Source: Rugosimonospora sp040255525 (GTDB taxonomy: Bacteria; Actinomycetota; Actinomycetes; Mycobacteriales; Micromonosporaceae). From it: a DNA stretch of 64,000 bases. Of the stretch, positions 50,554 through 60,228 are shown one piece after another. The first letter of the stretch is position 1; every line of letters starts with the position of its first letter. The translations under genes and the position numbers were made by a program. Under the pieces are notes generated by a model. That model was not told the DNA's origin and did not search any database. It saw nothing but the letters and a program-made list of their open reading frames with translations. The DNA is taken from NCBI GenBank assembly GCA_040255525.1, contig JBDZVD010000010.1, forward strand, positions 1 through 64,000, read 5' to 3'.

Positions 50554-53082
50554 ATGGCACGCAACAGGGGCGCGCAGTCCAAGGTCGACCTGTCCGCCTT
50601 CGACCAGGCGGGGGCGCGGGTTCTGGACAACCCGCTGGTCACCGAGGTCGAGGACTCCTACCTGGAGTACGCGTTCTCGGTCATCCACTCCCGGGCACTG
50701 CCCGACGCGCGGGACGGTCTCAAGCCGGTGCACCGGCGGATCCTGTACTCGATGAGCGAGCAGGGGCACCGCCCCGACCGCGCGCACGTGAAGTCCGCCC
50801 GCGTCGTCGGTGACGTCATGGGTAAGTACCATCCGCACGGCGACGGTGCCATCTACGACGCGATGGTCCGCATGGCGCAGGACTTCTCGCTGAACGCCCC
50901 GCTGATCGACGGGCACGGCAACTTCGGCTCCCCCGACGACGGGCCGGCCGCGTCCCGGTACACCGAGGCGCGGATGTCCCGCGAGGCGATGCTGCTCGTG
51001 TCGGAGCTGGGCGAGGGTACGGTCGACTTCCGGCCGAACTACGACGGTTCGCTGACCGAGCCGAGCGTACTTCCGGCGGCCTTCCCCAACCTGCTGGTCA
51101 ACGGCACCTCCGGGATCGCGGTCGGGATGGCCACCAACATGATCCCGCACAACCTTGGCGAGGTGGTCGCGGCGGCCCGCTGGCTGATCCGGCACCCGGC
51201 CGCGACGCTGGACAAGCTGATGGAGTTCGTACCGGGGCCCGACCTGCCGACCGGCGGCCTGCTGCTCGGCCTCGACGAGGTCCGCAAGGCGTACGAGACC
51301 GGTCGCGGCGTGGTGCGGATGCGTGCCCGGGTGGAGATCGGGCCGCTGGAGGGCAGCCGGAACCGGCAGGCCATCACGGTGACGGAGTTGCCGTACGGGG
51401 TCGGCGCCGAGAAGGTCATCGAGTCGGTCAGCGAGGAGGTCCGGGGTCGGGCGATCACCTCCGGCCCGCGTAAGGGCCAGCGCCAGGCCGCGCGGTTGCA
51501 GGGCATCGCCGACATCAAGGACCTGACCGACCGGGAGAACGGCACCCGCGTGGTGATCGAGTGCAAGGTCGGCGTCAACCCGCAGGCGCTGCTCGCCGAC
51601 CTGTACCGGCTCACTCCGCTGGAGCAGTCGTTCGGCGTGAACAATCTGGTCCTGGTCGACGGGCAGCCGCAGACGCTGGGCCTGAAGGCGCTGCTCGAGG
51701 TGTTCCTGGCCCACCGCTACGACGTGGTGACCCGGCGCAGCACGTTCCGCCGGCAGAAGCGGCAGGAGCGGCTGCACCTGGTCGACGGTCTGCTCATCGC
51801 GCTGCTGAACATCGACAAGGTGGTGCGGCTGATCCGGGAGAGCGAGACCGCGCAGGCCGCCAAGGACGGCCTCATGCGCCGGTTCAAGCTCACCGACGTG
51901 CAGGCCACGTACATCCTCGACACGCCGCTGCGGCGGCTGACCAAGTACGACCGGCTGGAGCTTTCGGGCGAGCAGAACCGGCTGCGCGAGGAGATCGCGG
52001 CGCTGTCCCGGATCCTCGACGATGAGAACGTCCTCAAGAAGGTGGTCTCCGACGAACTCGCCGCGGTGGCGAAGGAGTTCGGTGCGCCGCGGCGCACCAC
52101 GCTGATCGACGGCGACCTCAAGGAGGTCCTCGCGGCGTCCGCGCCGGCCGGTCCGCTGGAGGTCGAGGACGATCCGTGCCAGGTGATCCTGTCCGCCACC
52201 GGGCTGGTCGCGCGCACCGCCGCGGAGTCCGAGGAGGCCCGCGAGGGGCGCCGGCGCAGCGGCCGCATCAAGCACGACGCGGTGCGGGCGGTCGTCCACG
52301 CCACCGCTCGCGGCCAGGTGCTGCTGGTGACGAACACCGGTCGGGCGTTCAAGACCGACGTGCTGCCGCTGCCGGTGCTGCCGGAGCAGTCGGGCACCGT
52401 GTCGGTGCGCGGCGGGATGTCGGCCTCCGAACTCGTGCCGCTCGAACCGGGGGAGAGGGTCATCGGTCTCGCGCCGCTCGGCGAACAGGCGGCCGGCTCG
52501 CCGGGGCTCGCGATGGGCACCCGTCACGGCGTGGTGAAGGTCGTCGCGCCGGAGTGGCCGGTTCGGGCGGACGAGTTCGAGGTCATCGGCCTCAAGGGCG
52601 ACGACGAGGTGGTCGGCGCGACCTGGCTGGAGGACGGCAGCGAGACGCTGGCGTTCGTCACGTCGGACGCGTCGCTGCTACGGTTCGCCGCGACGCTGGT
52701 GCGCCCGCAGGGCCTTCGGGGCGGCGGCATGGCGGGGATCAACCTCGGCGCGAACGCGCAGGTGGTGTTCTTCGGCGCGATCCGCACCGATGACCCGCAG
52801 CACGGCGAGCCGATGGTGGTCACGGCGACCGGCCACAGCGTGAAGGTCACCCCGTTCGGCGGGTACCCGGCGAAGGGACGCGCCACCGGCGGTGTCCGCG
52901 CCCACCGCTTCCTGAAGGGGGAGGAGGGCCTGACCGTCGCCTGGATCGGGCCGCGCCCGGCGGGGGCGACCAGCACCGGCGATCCGGTCGAACTGCCAGC
53001 CGCGGACCAGCGCCGGGACGGCTCCGGCACGCCGGTGCGGGGAAGGCTCGACGTGGTCGGTCACGTCATCGAGCGCGGCTGA
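50554..53082 (+). CDS. parC: DNA topoisomerase IV subunit A (ParC/GyrA family)
   Basis: An 842-residue type IIA topoisomerase subunit. The N-terminal GLKPVHRRILYSM region, the quinolone-determining HPHGDGAIYDAMVRMAQ and the catalytic tyrosine in PAASRYTEARMS (about residue 130) are intact. The C-terminal beta-pinwheel follows from about residue 530 (VILSATGLVARTA, VLLVTNTGRAFKTD). It lacks the GyrA-box sequence QRRGGKG, as expected for ParC. It cuts and reseals DNA with ParE. Its stop lies inside the start of a tandem repeat. Confidence 0.9.
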   Translation: MARNRGAQSKVDLSAFDQAGARVLDNPLVTEVEDSYLEYAFSVIHSRALPDARDGLKPVHRRILYSMSEQGHRPDRAHVKSARVVGDVMGKYHPHGDGAIYDAMVRMAQDFSLNAPLIDGHGNFGSPDDGPAASRYTEARMSREAMLLVSELGEGTVDFRPNYDGSLTEPSVLPAAFPNLLVNGTSGIAVGMATNMIPHNLGEVVAAARWLIRHPAATLDKLMEFVPGPDLPTGGLLLGLDEVRKAYETGRGVVRMRARVEIGPLEGSRNRQAITVTELPYGVGAEKVIESVSEEVRGRAITSGPRKGQRQAARLQGIADIKDLTDRENGTRVVIECKVGVNPQALLADLYRLTPLEQSFGVNNLVLVDGQPQTLGLKALLEVFLAHRYDVVTRRSTFRRQKRQERLHLVDGLLIALLNIDKVVRLIRESETAQAAKDGLMRRFKLTDVQATYILDTPLRRLTKYDRLELSGEQNRLREEIAALSRILDDENVLKKVVSDELAAVAKEFGAPRRTTLIDGDLKEVLAASAPAGPLEVEDDPCQVILSATGLVARTAAESEEAREGRRRSGRIKHDAVRAVVHATARGQVLLVTNTGRAFKTDVLPLPVLPEQSGTVSVRGGMSASELVPLEPGERVIGLAPLGEQAAGSPGLAMGTRHGVVKVVAPEWPVRADEFEVIGLKGDDEVVGATWLEDGSETLAFVTSDASLLRFAATLVRPQGLRGGGMAGINLGANAQVVFFGAIRTDDPQHGEPMVVTATGHSVKVTPFGGYPAKGRATGGVRAHRFLKGEEGLTVAWIGPRPAGATSTGDPVELPAADQRRDGSGTPVRGRLDVVGHVIERG

Positions 53083-53184
53083 GCCCTGCTGGGCGCGGCT
53101 GAGCCCTGCTGGGCGCGGCTGAGCCTTGCTGAGCGCGGCTGAGCCCCGCTGAGCCCTGCTGAGCGCGGCTGAGCCCGGCTGAGG
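53071..53184 (+). repeat. 20-bp tandem repeat running out of the parC stop
   Basis: The unit GAGCCCTGCTGGGCGCGGCT starts at 53081 and 53101, with variants at 53121 and 53151 and half copies between and after. The first half unit at 53071-53080 is in the last codons of parC, so the array has grown from the gene end. Every copy keeps a TGAG, so a stop follows in that frame. Confidence 0.85.
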
Positions 53185-53211
53185 CCGGAGAAGAAGCCCC
53201 CCACCCGACGC

Positions 53212-53244
53212 GAACCGGCCCGGGCACCTCGCCCGGGCCGGTTC
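53212..53244. terminator. Bidirectional terminator between parC and the pectate lyase gene
   Basis: GAACCGGCCCGGGC and GCCCGGGCCGGTTC are perfect 14-base arms around a five-base loop. It lies between two convergent genes, ending 14 bases before the lyase stop. It has no long U-tract on either strand but a very stable stem. Confidence 0.7.
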
Positions 53245-53258
53245 ATCGTCCGGTGGGG

Positions 53259-54653
53259 TTACCGGTACGTGATGTCGGACGTCGAGAAGTTGCAGTAGCC
53301 GTCGCCCATGCCGTCGCCCAGGTACGGCGGCTCACTGCCCTTCGGTACGCCGTCGTACTCGGCGCAGATGTGCGTCTTGGAGCCATTGATGAGCGTGACC
53401 CGGGTCAGGGTCGCCGTGTCACCCCAGTTGATGTTGATGCCCACGACGTACTTGGCGCTGTCCAGGATCACGTTGTCGACCGTCACGTGGCGCTGGTACG
53501 AGTTCGTGCAGTTGCCGCAGGCCCGGTACAGCTTGCCGATCGACTTGGCGTAGAAGCCCGAGATGTGTACGGTGCCCGAGCCGTTGTGCTGGAACACCTT
53601 GTCGTCGGCGCTCATCGCCCCGCCGCCGATGACGTACGAGTCGCCGTTGGTGCCCTTGAACGTCGCGGCGTCCTCGCCGACGTCCTCCCACCACACGTTC
53701 TGGATGGTGCAGCGGCCCTCGCAGTGCACGCCGTCACCGGCCGGCGAGCCGATGATGACGTTCTTGATGGTGGCGCCGTCGGCCAGGTCGAACATCGGGT
53801 CCTGGCTCTCGCTCTGGCTTCCGTCGCCGATGCAGCAGTAACGCTTGAGCCCACCGTCGAACGTGCCGCTCACACTGATCGTGCCGGACACCGAGACGTC
53901 ACCGGTCTTGGTCGGCCAGTTGGTGGTCGGCGGCGCGGTCGTGGGTGGCGGCGTCGTCCGGGTGGGCGTCGGGGTCGGTGAGGTCCTGGTCGGCGTCGCG
54001 GTCGGCGAAGTCGGCGGCGTGGTGACCGACGAGTCCACCGTGACGTCGTCGAAGTTGCCGGTGGAGTACGCCGTCTGCAGGCCGATGCGGCCGCTGGCGA
54101 CCACGGAGCTGCTGCCGCTGCCGATGCTGGAGCCGTTGACCGAGCCGCTGATCGTCGAGCCGTTCGTGGTCAGCGCCAGGGTGTACCAGGTGCCCGTCGA
54201 GACGGTCTGCGATTTGCTGGCCAGTACGGTCACCGCACCGCTGTTGACCGCCTGCAACTGCATGAGGTTGCCCGGCATCAGAGCCAGGCGGTAGAAGGTA
54301 GTGGAGCTGCTCGCGCGGGCGAGCAGGCCGACGAAGCCGCCCGAGCCCAGGCTGAGCGGCTTGACCCTGGCCTGCACGGTGTAGCTGGTCCAGCCGGTGT
54401 CGCCGGCGAACAGGCGAGCGTTTTCGCTGCTGCCCTTCGACTGCTGGACGGCCTTCGTCCCGTCGGTGACGACGGTCCAGGTGCCGCCGGACTTCGACCA
54501 CCCGTTGGTGGTGCCGTCCTCGAAGTTCGCGCTGAACACCGTCGCGGCGAACGCCAGTTGCGTCACGCCGATCAGGCCGATGGCCAGCGTGGCGGTGCCG
54601 CCCGCGGCCAGTAACTTCCACGATCTCCGGCGAGATCGGGTCTGCGATCCCAT
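53259..54653 (-). CDS. Secreted pectate lyase, family PL3, with N-terminal carbohydrate-binding-like domain
   Basis: A 464-residue exported enzyme. A signal peptide (SWKLLAAGGTATLAIGLIGV, cleavage near AFAAT) precedes a beta-sandwich about residues 40-225 (FSANFEDGTTNGWSKSGGTW, LFAGDTGWTSYTVQARVK), a Thr/Pro linker (TPPTSPTATPTRTSPTPTPT) and a PL3 parallel beta-helix. The latter shows DGVHCEGRCTIQNVWWEDVG and EDAATFKG, the PL3 signature around the catalytic region, plus YRACGNCTNSYQRHV. It cleaves polygalacturonate outside the cell. GGAGG eight bases before the ATG at 54653 fixes the start. Confidence 0.88.
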   Translation of the reverse strand: MGSQTRSRRRSWKLLAAGGTATLAIGLIGVTQLAFAATVFSANFEDGTTNGWSKSGGTWTVVTDGTKAVQQSKGSSENARLFAGDTGWTSYTVQARVKPLSLGSGGFVGLLARASSSTTFYRLALMPGNLMQLQAVNSGAVTVLASKSQTVSTGTWYTLALTTNGSTISGSVNGSSIGSGSSSVVASGRIGLQTAYSTGNFDDVTVDSSVTTPPTSPTATPTRTSPTPTPTRTTPPPTTAPPTTNWPTKTGDVSVSGTISVSGTFDGGLKRYCCIGDGSQSESQDPMFDLADGATIKNVIIGSPAGDGVHCEGRCTIQNVWWEDVGEDAATFKGTNGDSYVIGGGAMSADDKVFQHNGSGTVHISGFYAKSIGKLYRACGNCTNSYQRHVTVDNVILDSAKYVVGININWGDTATLTRVTLINGSKTHICAEYDGVPKGSEPPYLGDGMGDGYCNFSTSDITYR

Positions 54654-54981
54654 AATCGCAACCTCCGGTACTAGGAAGCAGGCGCGTGTTGCGCGCGCGT
54701 GGGACGAAGAGGGGCCGGTGGGCGAGAATCCGTCGCGGTGCACCGGCTTGCCCGTAACCGGGAACGCGCGTCCGCGAAGCTGGGACAGCCCCATGGGAAA
54801 GCGCATTCCCAGACGACAAAGTCCCACGTCGTATCGGCAATAGTCAATAGAAGGGGTGTGCAGGTTCGTTGCAGCGCCAGCCGAACTCCGCTGCGCGCGG
54901 CGGCGTCGCGGTACGCGCCGCTGCCGCCGTTGGGCGGTGGGCCGGTGGGTTGGGCTCCCGGCGCCGCGGGGCGGCTTTGCG
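54654..54981. other. 328-bp intergenic region
   Basis: It lies between two minus-strand genes and must contain the lyase promoter and the M48 gene terminator. The stretch 54786-54862 is locally AT-richer. No ORF with protein-like composition was recognised. Confidence 0.5.
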
Positions 54982-56247
54982 TCAGGCGCTCGCGAGGCGG
55001 CGGCCGGCCGAGCGGTACGGCTCGGCCAGCTCCTCGTCGATCCGTGCGCAGTCCGCCGGCCCGAGCGTGACGGCGGCCGCCTGCGGCGGGCGGGACTCGA
55101 TCATCCTGGCCCGAAGCCCGGTCGGCGGATGGGTGGCAGACATCGACACCTCGTCGCGGACCGACAGCTGCCGCATCCCGGGAAGCCGGGCCGCCGCGGC
55201 GGCCCGGGCCTCGTCCGCCGCCGGCAGCCAGCCCGCGACCGGCTCGCCGCGCCGCGCCTGCCGGCACACCAGCGGGTACAGGATCTCCCGGAGAACCAGC
55301 GTGTCCGCCAGGCCGGCGGCCGCCTCGCTGCCCGCCGCCCGGGCGGCCAACTCGTCGGACAGGTACTCGGCGCGCTGCGAGTCGCGCAGGGACACCCGGG
55401 CGAGCGCGAAGTGTCCACAGAGGACTATCCGGCGCAGGGTACCGAGCGTGACCCGGGCCGCCGCCCCGGCGGCGCGGCCGGCCGTTCCCCCGCCTCGTAC
55501 CGGCGGTGGAGCCAGCAGGTCGGCGAGCGCGCCCAGCGTGGCCAGCGGGATGTGGGTCAGCGGACCGCGCCGGGCGTCGCCGTTGACGAAGTGACCCAGT
55601 TCGTGTGCGAGCAGGGCGACCCGCTGCTGCGGCGGCAGCACCGTCCACATCGCCACGCCGAGCGTCAACGACCGGCGGCGGCGCAGCCCGGCGGCGCGGG
55701 CCGAGGCGTTGAACCACGGGTCGACGCACACGACGTGCGGTGCCGGCGCGCCGATCGTGGCGGCTACCCGGTCGATGAGCCGGAACAGGGTGGGTGCCCG
55801 CGACCGGTCGATCCGGCAGTACCGGTCGTCGAGCCGGCCCAGCTTCGGCCAGGCAGCGAGCGCGAGCAGGATGAGCAGCACGCCCGGCGCGATCCGCCAA
55901 CCGGGGAACCGGTCCGCGACGAGGTAGGCGCCGGCGGCCAGCAGACCCGCCACCATCGCGAACAGGAGCAGGGCCGCGCCAAGCAGGCAGAGTCGGGCGG
56001 TACCCCAGGCACGGCGGCCGACCGGCCTGCCCGCGAGCGCGGCGAACTGGGCGGTGGTCAGCCGGTACGCGCTGCGGAACAGTGCCCGGTCCAGCCACGG
56101 CCACCCGGCCTCCGGCTTGCGCCGGTGAGGCTCGTACCGGTCCAGCCCCCACTCGCAGGCTGGGCACCACGGTGTCGCGCGGGGGATCCGGGTCAGCGCC
56201 CGGCCACAGCAAGGACATCCGCCGTCACGTCCGGCCGCTGCGCTCAC
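54982..56247 (-). CDS. M48-type membrane zinc metallopeptidase with N-terminal zinc ribbon
   Basis: A 421-residue protein. CPCCGRAL and CPACEWG form a zinc-ribbon-like start. Two hydrophobic segments follow (LCLLGAALLLFAMVAGLLAA, IAPGVLLILLALAAWP). The protease motif is RVALLAHELGHFVNGDARR, with the third ligand likely in the SDELAARAAG helix. Members cleave misfolded membrane or signal-peptide substrates. The long open frame ends SATHPPTGLRARMIE, the usual M48 tail. The GTG start at 56247 is the only one that keeps the zinc ribbon. Confidence 0.85.
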   Translation of the reverse strand: MSAAAGRDGGCPCCGRALTRIPRATPWCPACEWGLDRYEPHRRKPEAGWPWLDRALFRSAYRLTTAQFAALAGRPVGRRAWGTARLCLLGAALLLFAMVAGLLAAGAYLVADRFPGWRIAPGVLLILLALAAWPKLGRLDDRYCRIDRSRAPTLFRLIDRVAATIGAPAPHVVCVDPWFNASARAAGLRRRRSLTLGVAMWTVLPPQQRVALLAHELGHFVNGDARRGPLTHIPLATLGALADLLAPPPVRGGGTAGRAAGAAARVTLGTLRRIVLCGHFALARVSLRDSQRAEYLSDELAARAAGSEAAAGLADTLVLREILYPLVCRQARRGEPVAGWLPAADEARAAAAARLPGMRQLSVRDEVSMSATHPPTGLRARMIESRPPQAAAVTLGPADCARIDEELAEPYRSAGRRLASA

Positions 56248-56504
56248 AGCGAAGAATTGTCCCGCACCGGCCGCCCACCGCCGGCCGGTTCGGGCGACCT
56301 GCCGCGCCCCTCGAAGCGTTCCGGATCCGGCGTGACGGGCCCTGGCGTTTCGCGGACCGCGTCGTCGCCGGCCGCGGCACGGCCCGGCGTTCGTGCGGTG
56401 CGCCTCCGCCTGGCGGCTGCGAGGCGACCAGACGCGACCGGTTCACCCGGTCACCGGGAAGGTCCGGAATCCTCGCTTTCGCCGGTATCGACCCGGAACG
56501 TGGG

Positions 56505-56510
56505 TAGGCT
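56505..56510 (+). promoter_or_regulatory. Candidate -10 box of a leaderless promoter
   Basis: TAGGCT is followed by eight bases and the GTG at 56519. Confidence 0.4.
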
Positions 56511-56518
56511 TCGCTTCA

Positions 56519-57862
56519 GTGAGCCGTGGTCGGGAAGCGATGCCCTCCAGCCCTTGGCGCGCGACGCCGTCGGGTCTTCGGCGGGTGCTGATCGCGCTGG
56601 GGCTGTTCGCCGGCTCCGCCGCGCTGCTGACATACGGGCTGCTGCACATGCGCGACCCGGGATACCTGTACGACAGCGGCGTGTACCGGAACATGGGCGG
56701 CGAGCGGGTACTGCGCCACCTGCCGCTCTACGACGACGCCGATCCCTCGGGCCTGTCCGGGCTGTTCACCTACCCACCGTTCGCGGCACTGCTGTTCACC
56801 GCCATCGTGCGGGTGCCGCCTCCGGTCTACGCGGTGGCTTTCCCGGCCGCCTGCGCGGCCGCGCTGCTGGCGAGCGTCTGGCTGTCGCTGCGGTTGGCCG
56901 GCCGGGCAGCCGGCCCTCGCCGCGTCACCGAGGCGCTGGTGCTCGGTGCGCTCCTGCTGTGGATCCAGCCGGTGCGGTGGACGATGTTCCTCGGCCAGAT
57001 CAACCTGTTCCTGCTGGCGGCGGTGCTGGCGGACCTGGCCGCGCCGCGCGGGCGATGGTACCGGGGCGCGGCCATCGGTCTCGCGTCCGGCATCAAACTC
57101 ACCCCCGCGCTGTTCATCGTCCATCTGGTGGTGACCCGCCAGTTCCGTGCGGCGGTCACCGCCGCGGTCACCTTCGCCGCCACCGCCGGCGTGGCGTTCG
57201 CCGTCCTGCCCCACGATTCGCTCGCCTTCTGGCGGCGGGCGGTGTTCGACACCCGCCGGGTCGGCCCGGAAAGCTATGCCGACAACCAGTCGCTGGCCGG
57301 CATGCTGACCCGCAGCCTGAAGGTCACCGAACTCGCGCCCGCCACCGCGCTGGCGGTGTCGGTCGGGGTGGCCGCCGCCGGCCTCGGCGTCGCGTGCCTC
57401 GCCCACCTGCGCGGACGTGCCCTGGCGGGCGCCTGCGCCGCCGGGGTCACCGGCCTGCTCGTCTCGCCGATCAGTTGGTCGCACCACTGGGTGTGGTTCG
57501 TGCCGGTCTTCACGCTGGCCTGGAGCGTGGCCCTCCGGTTGCGCCCCGGCACACTGCCGGCCGCCGTGTCGCGCTGGCGGTCGACCCTGGCCGTGGGCGG
57601 TGCCGGCGTGGTGTGGTTCCTGCTCACCCCGCCGGGCTTCCACCACCTGACCGCGCGCAACCCGCACCTACCCGGGTGGGTGCTCGCCCGGCCCTGGTAC
57701 CAGGCACTGGCCCGGGACATCGACGTGTGGCTGGGAATCGCCGCGCTCACGGCGATCACGGTACTGGCGCTGTCCGGGCCCCCGCCCGCCCCCGGGCCGG
57801 TACCCGGAGCGGAACGTGTCGACCGCGACCGGGAGGCCCGGGGGGCGGCGGGCACCGGGTGA
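56519..57862 (+). CDS. GT87-family polyprenol-dependent mannosyltransferase-like membrane protein
   Basis: A 447-residue polytopic protein of about 11 helices, family GT87 (DUF2029). After the first helix comes YLYDSGVYRNMGGERVLRHL, whose acidic residue is the expected catalytic base position of GT-C enzymes. IKLTPALFIVHLVVTRQFRA and ISWSHHWVWFVPVFTLAWSV are characteristic family segments. These enzymes add alpha-1,2 mannose from polyprenyl-phosphate sugar on the outer face, as in mycobacterial PimE. The GTG at 56519 is supported by a leaderless -10; the next in-frame ATG is at 56540. Sugar and acceptor unknown. Confidence 0.8.
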   Translation: MSRGREAMPSSPWRATPSGLRRVLIALGLFAGSAALLTYGLLHMRDPGYLYDSGVYRNMGGERVLRHLPLYDDADPSGLSGLFTYPPFAALLFTAIVRVPPPVYAVAFPAACAAALLASVWLSLRLAGRAAGPRRVTEALVLGALLLWIQPVRWTMFLGQINLFLLAAVLADLAAPRGRWYRGAAIGLASGIKLTPALFIVHLVVTRQFRAAVTAAVTFAATAGVAFAVLPHDSLAFWRRAVFDTRRVGPESYADNQSLAGMLTRSLKVTELAPATALAVSVGVAAAGLGVACLAHLRGRALAGACAAGVTGLLVSPISWSHHWVWFVPVFTLAWSVALRLRPGTLPAAVSRWRSTLAVGGAGVVWFLLTPPGFHHLTARNPHLPGWVLARPWYQALARDIDVWLGIAALTAITVLALSGPPPAPGPVPGAERVDRDREARGAAGTG

Positions 57863-58019
57863 CGGCCGGCCGGCGCCGGCCGCGGCTCGGGTGCGCTCCT
57901 GGCACGGTGCGATGAGGTTGCCCGCCGGATCGGTCCTCGCGGCGCTACGCGGCCGCCGGGTGTTTGCCCGCCGAGGATCGGGGTAGGAGCGTGGTCCATA
58001 CCGATGAGGGGGATGCTTC

Positions 58020-60113
58020 GTGGCCGGACCGATCAGTCCTCGTCCGGTTCACCAGTGGCAGCCGGACTTCCTGCCCGCGTACCTGTCGAACGGACTGATC
58101 GGCCTGCGCGTGGGTCACATCCCGCTGCTGTACGGCATCGCCATGCTCAGCGGCTTCGAGGGCCTGGACCCGGAGACGTTGGTCGAGTCGTTCGCGCCCG
58201 TGCCATACCCGCTCGGTGGCGACATCCGCATCGGCCGGGTCGCGCTGTCCGACCCGGGTCGGGCGAAGCTGCGGGAACAGCGCTACGACTTCTCCTGCGG
58301 CGAGCTGCACACCACCGTGGACTTCGACGCCGACGGCGTGCGGGCCGAGCTCGAGATCGTCACGCTGTGCAGCCGCACCCAGCCGACCATCGTGCTGCAA
58401 GAGGTGAAGCTGCGCGTCGACGCCGACACCGAGCTCACCATGTCGACGGCCGTGGACTCCCGGGAGACCCCCGGCTCGTGGACGCACGACGAACCGGGCA
58501 GCCTGGAGAGCCGGTCGGACTGGCCGGAGGGGCCGTTTCGCTGGCGCAGCATCGGCGACCTGAGCGCGTGCGGCATCACGTTCGCGACCGAGCTGATCGG
58601 CATGGACCGGTACGAGCGGTCGTTCGATCACAAGTCCGGCGAACTGCTGACGACCACCTACATGTTCCAGGCCCGGGCGGGTCAGGAGTACCGGCTGCGC
58701 CAGGTGGTCAGCCTGGTCCCGCAGTCCCTGCACTCCCAGCCGCACATGCAGGCGGCCAGGCTGGTGGACGAGGCCCGCTGGCGCGGGTTCGACAACCTTC
58801 GCCAGGACAACCGCGTCGCGTGGCAGAGGCTCTGGCGGGGACGGATCGTGCTGGAGGGGGCGTCGAGCCGGTGGCAGGCCTTCGCCGACGCGTCGTTCTA
58901 CTACCTGCAGGCGTCGGTACACGCGTCCTCGCCAAGCGCCACATCGGTGTTCGGCCTCTCGTACTGGCCGAACTACCACTACTACCGCGGTCACCTGATG
59001 TGGGACCTGGAGACCTTTGCCGTACCGCCGCTGCTGCTCACCCAGCCGGCGGCCGCTCAGGGCATGCTGCGCTACCGCAGTTCCCGACTGCCGGCCGCGA
59101 GTGCCAACGCGACGCTGACCGGCTACCACGGCGCGCAGTTCCCCTGGGAGAGCAGCCTGCGGATGGGGCACGAGGCCGCGCCGCTCGGGGCGCGGGGACC
59201 GGCGACCGAGCACCACGTCAGCATGGACGTGGCTATCGCGTTCGCCCGGTACGTGCACGCGACCGGCGACAACACCTTCGCGCGCAACGAGGCGTGGCCG
59301 CTGCTGGCCGGTGTCGCCGACTGGATCGAAAGCCGCGTCGAGCGCACCGAGCGCGGGTACGAGATCCGCGGCGTGATCGGCATCGCGGAGACCGAAACGC
59401 CGGTCAACAACAGCGCGTTCACCAACATGGCCGCGGCCGTCGCGCTCCGGGAGACCACCGCGATCGCGCGCAAGCTCCAGCTGCCGTACCGGCGGTGCTG
59501 GGAGGCGATCGCCAGCGGGATGGTCATCCCGGAGGATCCGGAACAGGGCATCATCGTCACGCACGACGAGTACCGGTCGGACGAAGAGCAGGGAGCGACC
59601 CCGGAGCCGCCGGCCGGGATGTTCCCCGTCGGTTTCCAGGTGGATCCCGAACTCGAGCGCCGGACGCTGAAGTACTACGTCGCGATGGCGGACAAGTACG
59701 CGGGCCAACCGATGCTCTCGTCGATGCTCGGCGTGTATGCGGCCCGGCTCGGGGACCGGGCCCGCTCGCTGGAGCTGTTCGAGAGGGGGTACGCGGATTT
59801 CATGGTCGACCCGTACACCATCACCCTGGAGTACAGCCCGAACGCTTTCCCCGACCACCCGCGGGCCGGCCCGTTCACCGCCAACCTGGGCGGTTTCCTG
59901 ACCAGTTGCCTGTACGGCCTGACCGGCATGCAACTCAGCGCGGGAGACCCGTCGACCTGGTTCCGCCGCAAGGTGATCCTGCCGAAGGGATGGGACGCGA
60001 TCCACTCGGACAGCGTCTGGGTCCGGGGCCGGCCGGTCCCGCTGCACGCCGACCACGGCGACGACCGGGGCCAGTTCGGCGAGGGCGGCGAGGAGAGCGA
60101 CGCCGCCTGGTGA
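58020..60113 (+). CDS. Glycoside hydrolase/phosphorylase family 65 (ATH1-like)
   Basis: A 697-residue cytoplasmic enzyme. An N-terminal beta-sandwich (about 1-250; AYLSNGLIGLRVG) is followed by an (alpha/alpha)6 barrel with GHLMWDLETFAVPPLLLTQP and TGYHGAQFPWESSL, typical of GH65. The expected general acid falls in VIGIAETETPVNNSAFTNMA, which differs from the usual VxGPDEY of phosphorylases and resembles ATH1/PGGHG hydrolases. It would act on alpha-glucosides such as trehalose, kojibiose or nigerose. GAGGGGGA seven bases before the GTG at 58020 gives the start. Substrate uncertain. Confidence 0.83.
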   Translation: MAGPISPRPVHQWQPDFLPAYLSNGLIGLRVGHIPLLYGIAMLSGFEGLDPETLVESFAPVPYPLGGDIRIGRVALSDPGRAKLREQRYDFSCGELHTTVDFDADGVRAELEIVTLCSRTQPTIVLQEVKLRVDADTELTMSTAVDSRETPGSWTHDEPGSLESRSDWPEGPFRWRSIGDLSACGITFATELIGMDRYERSFDHKSGELLTTTYMFQARAGQEYRLRQVVSLVPQSLHSQPHMQAARLVDEARWRGFDNLRQDNRVAWQRLWRGRIVLEGASSRWQAFADASFYYLQASVHASSPSATSVFGLSYWPNYHYYRGHLMWDLETFAVPPLLLTQPAAAQGMLRYRSSRLPAASANATLTGYHGAQFPWESSLRMGHEAAPLGARGPATEHHVSMDVAIAFARYVHATGDNTFARNEAWPLLAGVADWIESRVERTERGYEIRGVIGIAETETPVNNSAFTNMAAAVALRETTAIARKLQLPYRRCWEAIASGMVIPEDPEQGIIVTHDEYRSDEEQGATPEPPAGMFPVGFQVDPELERRTLKYYVAMADKYAGQPMLSSMLGVYAARLGDRARSLELFERGYADFMVDPYTITLEYSPNAFPDHPRAGPFTANLGGFLTSCLYGLTGMQLSAGDPSTWFRRKVILPKGWDAIHSDSVWVRGRPVPLHADHGDDRGQFGEGGEESDAAW

Positions 60114-60228
60114 CCGGCGACCGATCGGCGACTGATCCGGCCGGTCGAGCAGTGCCGCCGGCCAGGGCGAGCCGCCGCCGTGACATGATCCCGGTAGCCG
60201 CGTCGAGCGCTCCGGGAGGCGGGTAGGT

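Noticed and set aside
53071..53184. CRISPR-like array
   Set aside because: The repeats are contiguous with no unique spacers and no cas genes are nearby.
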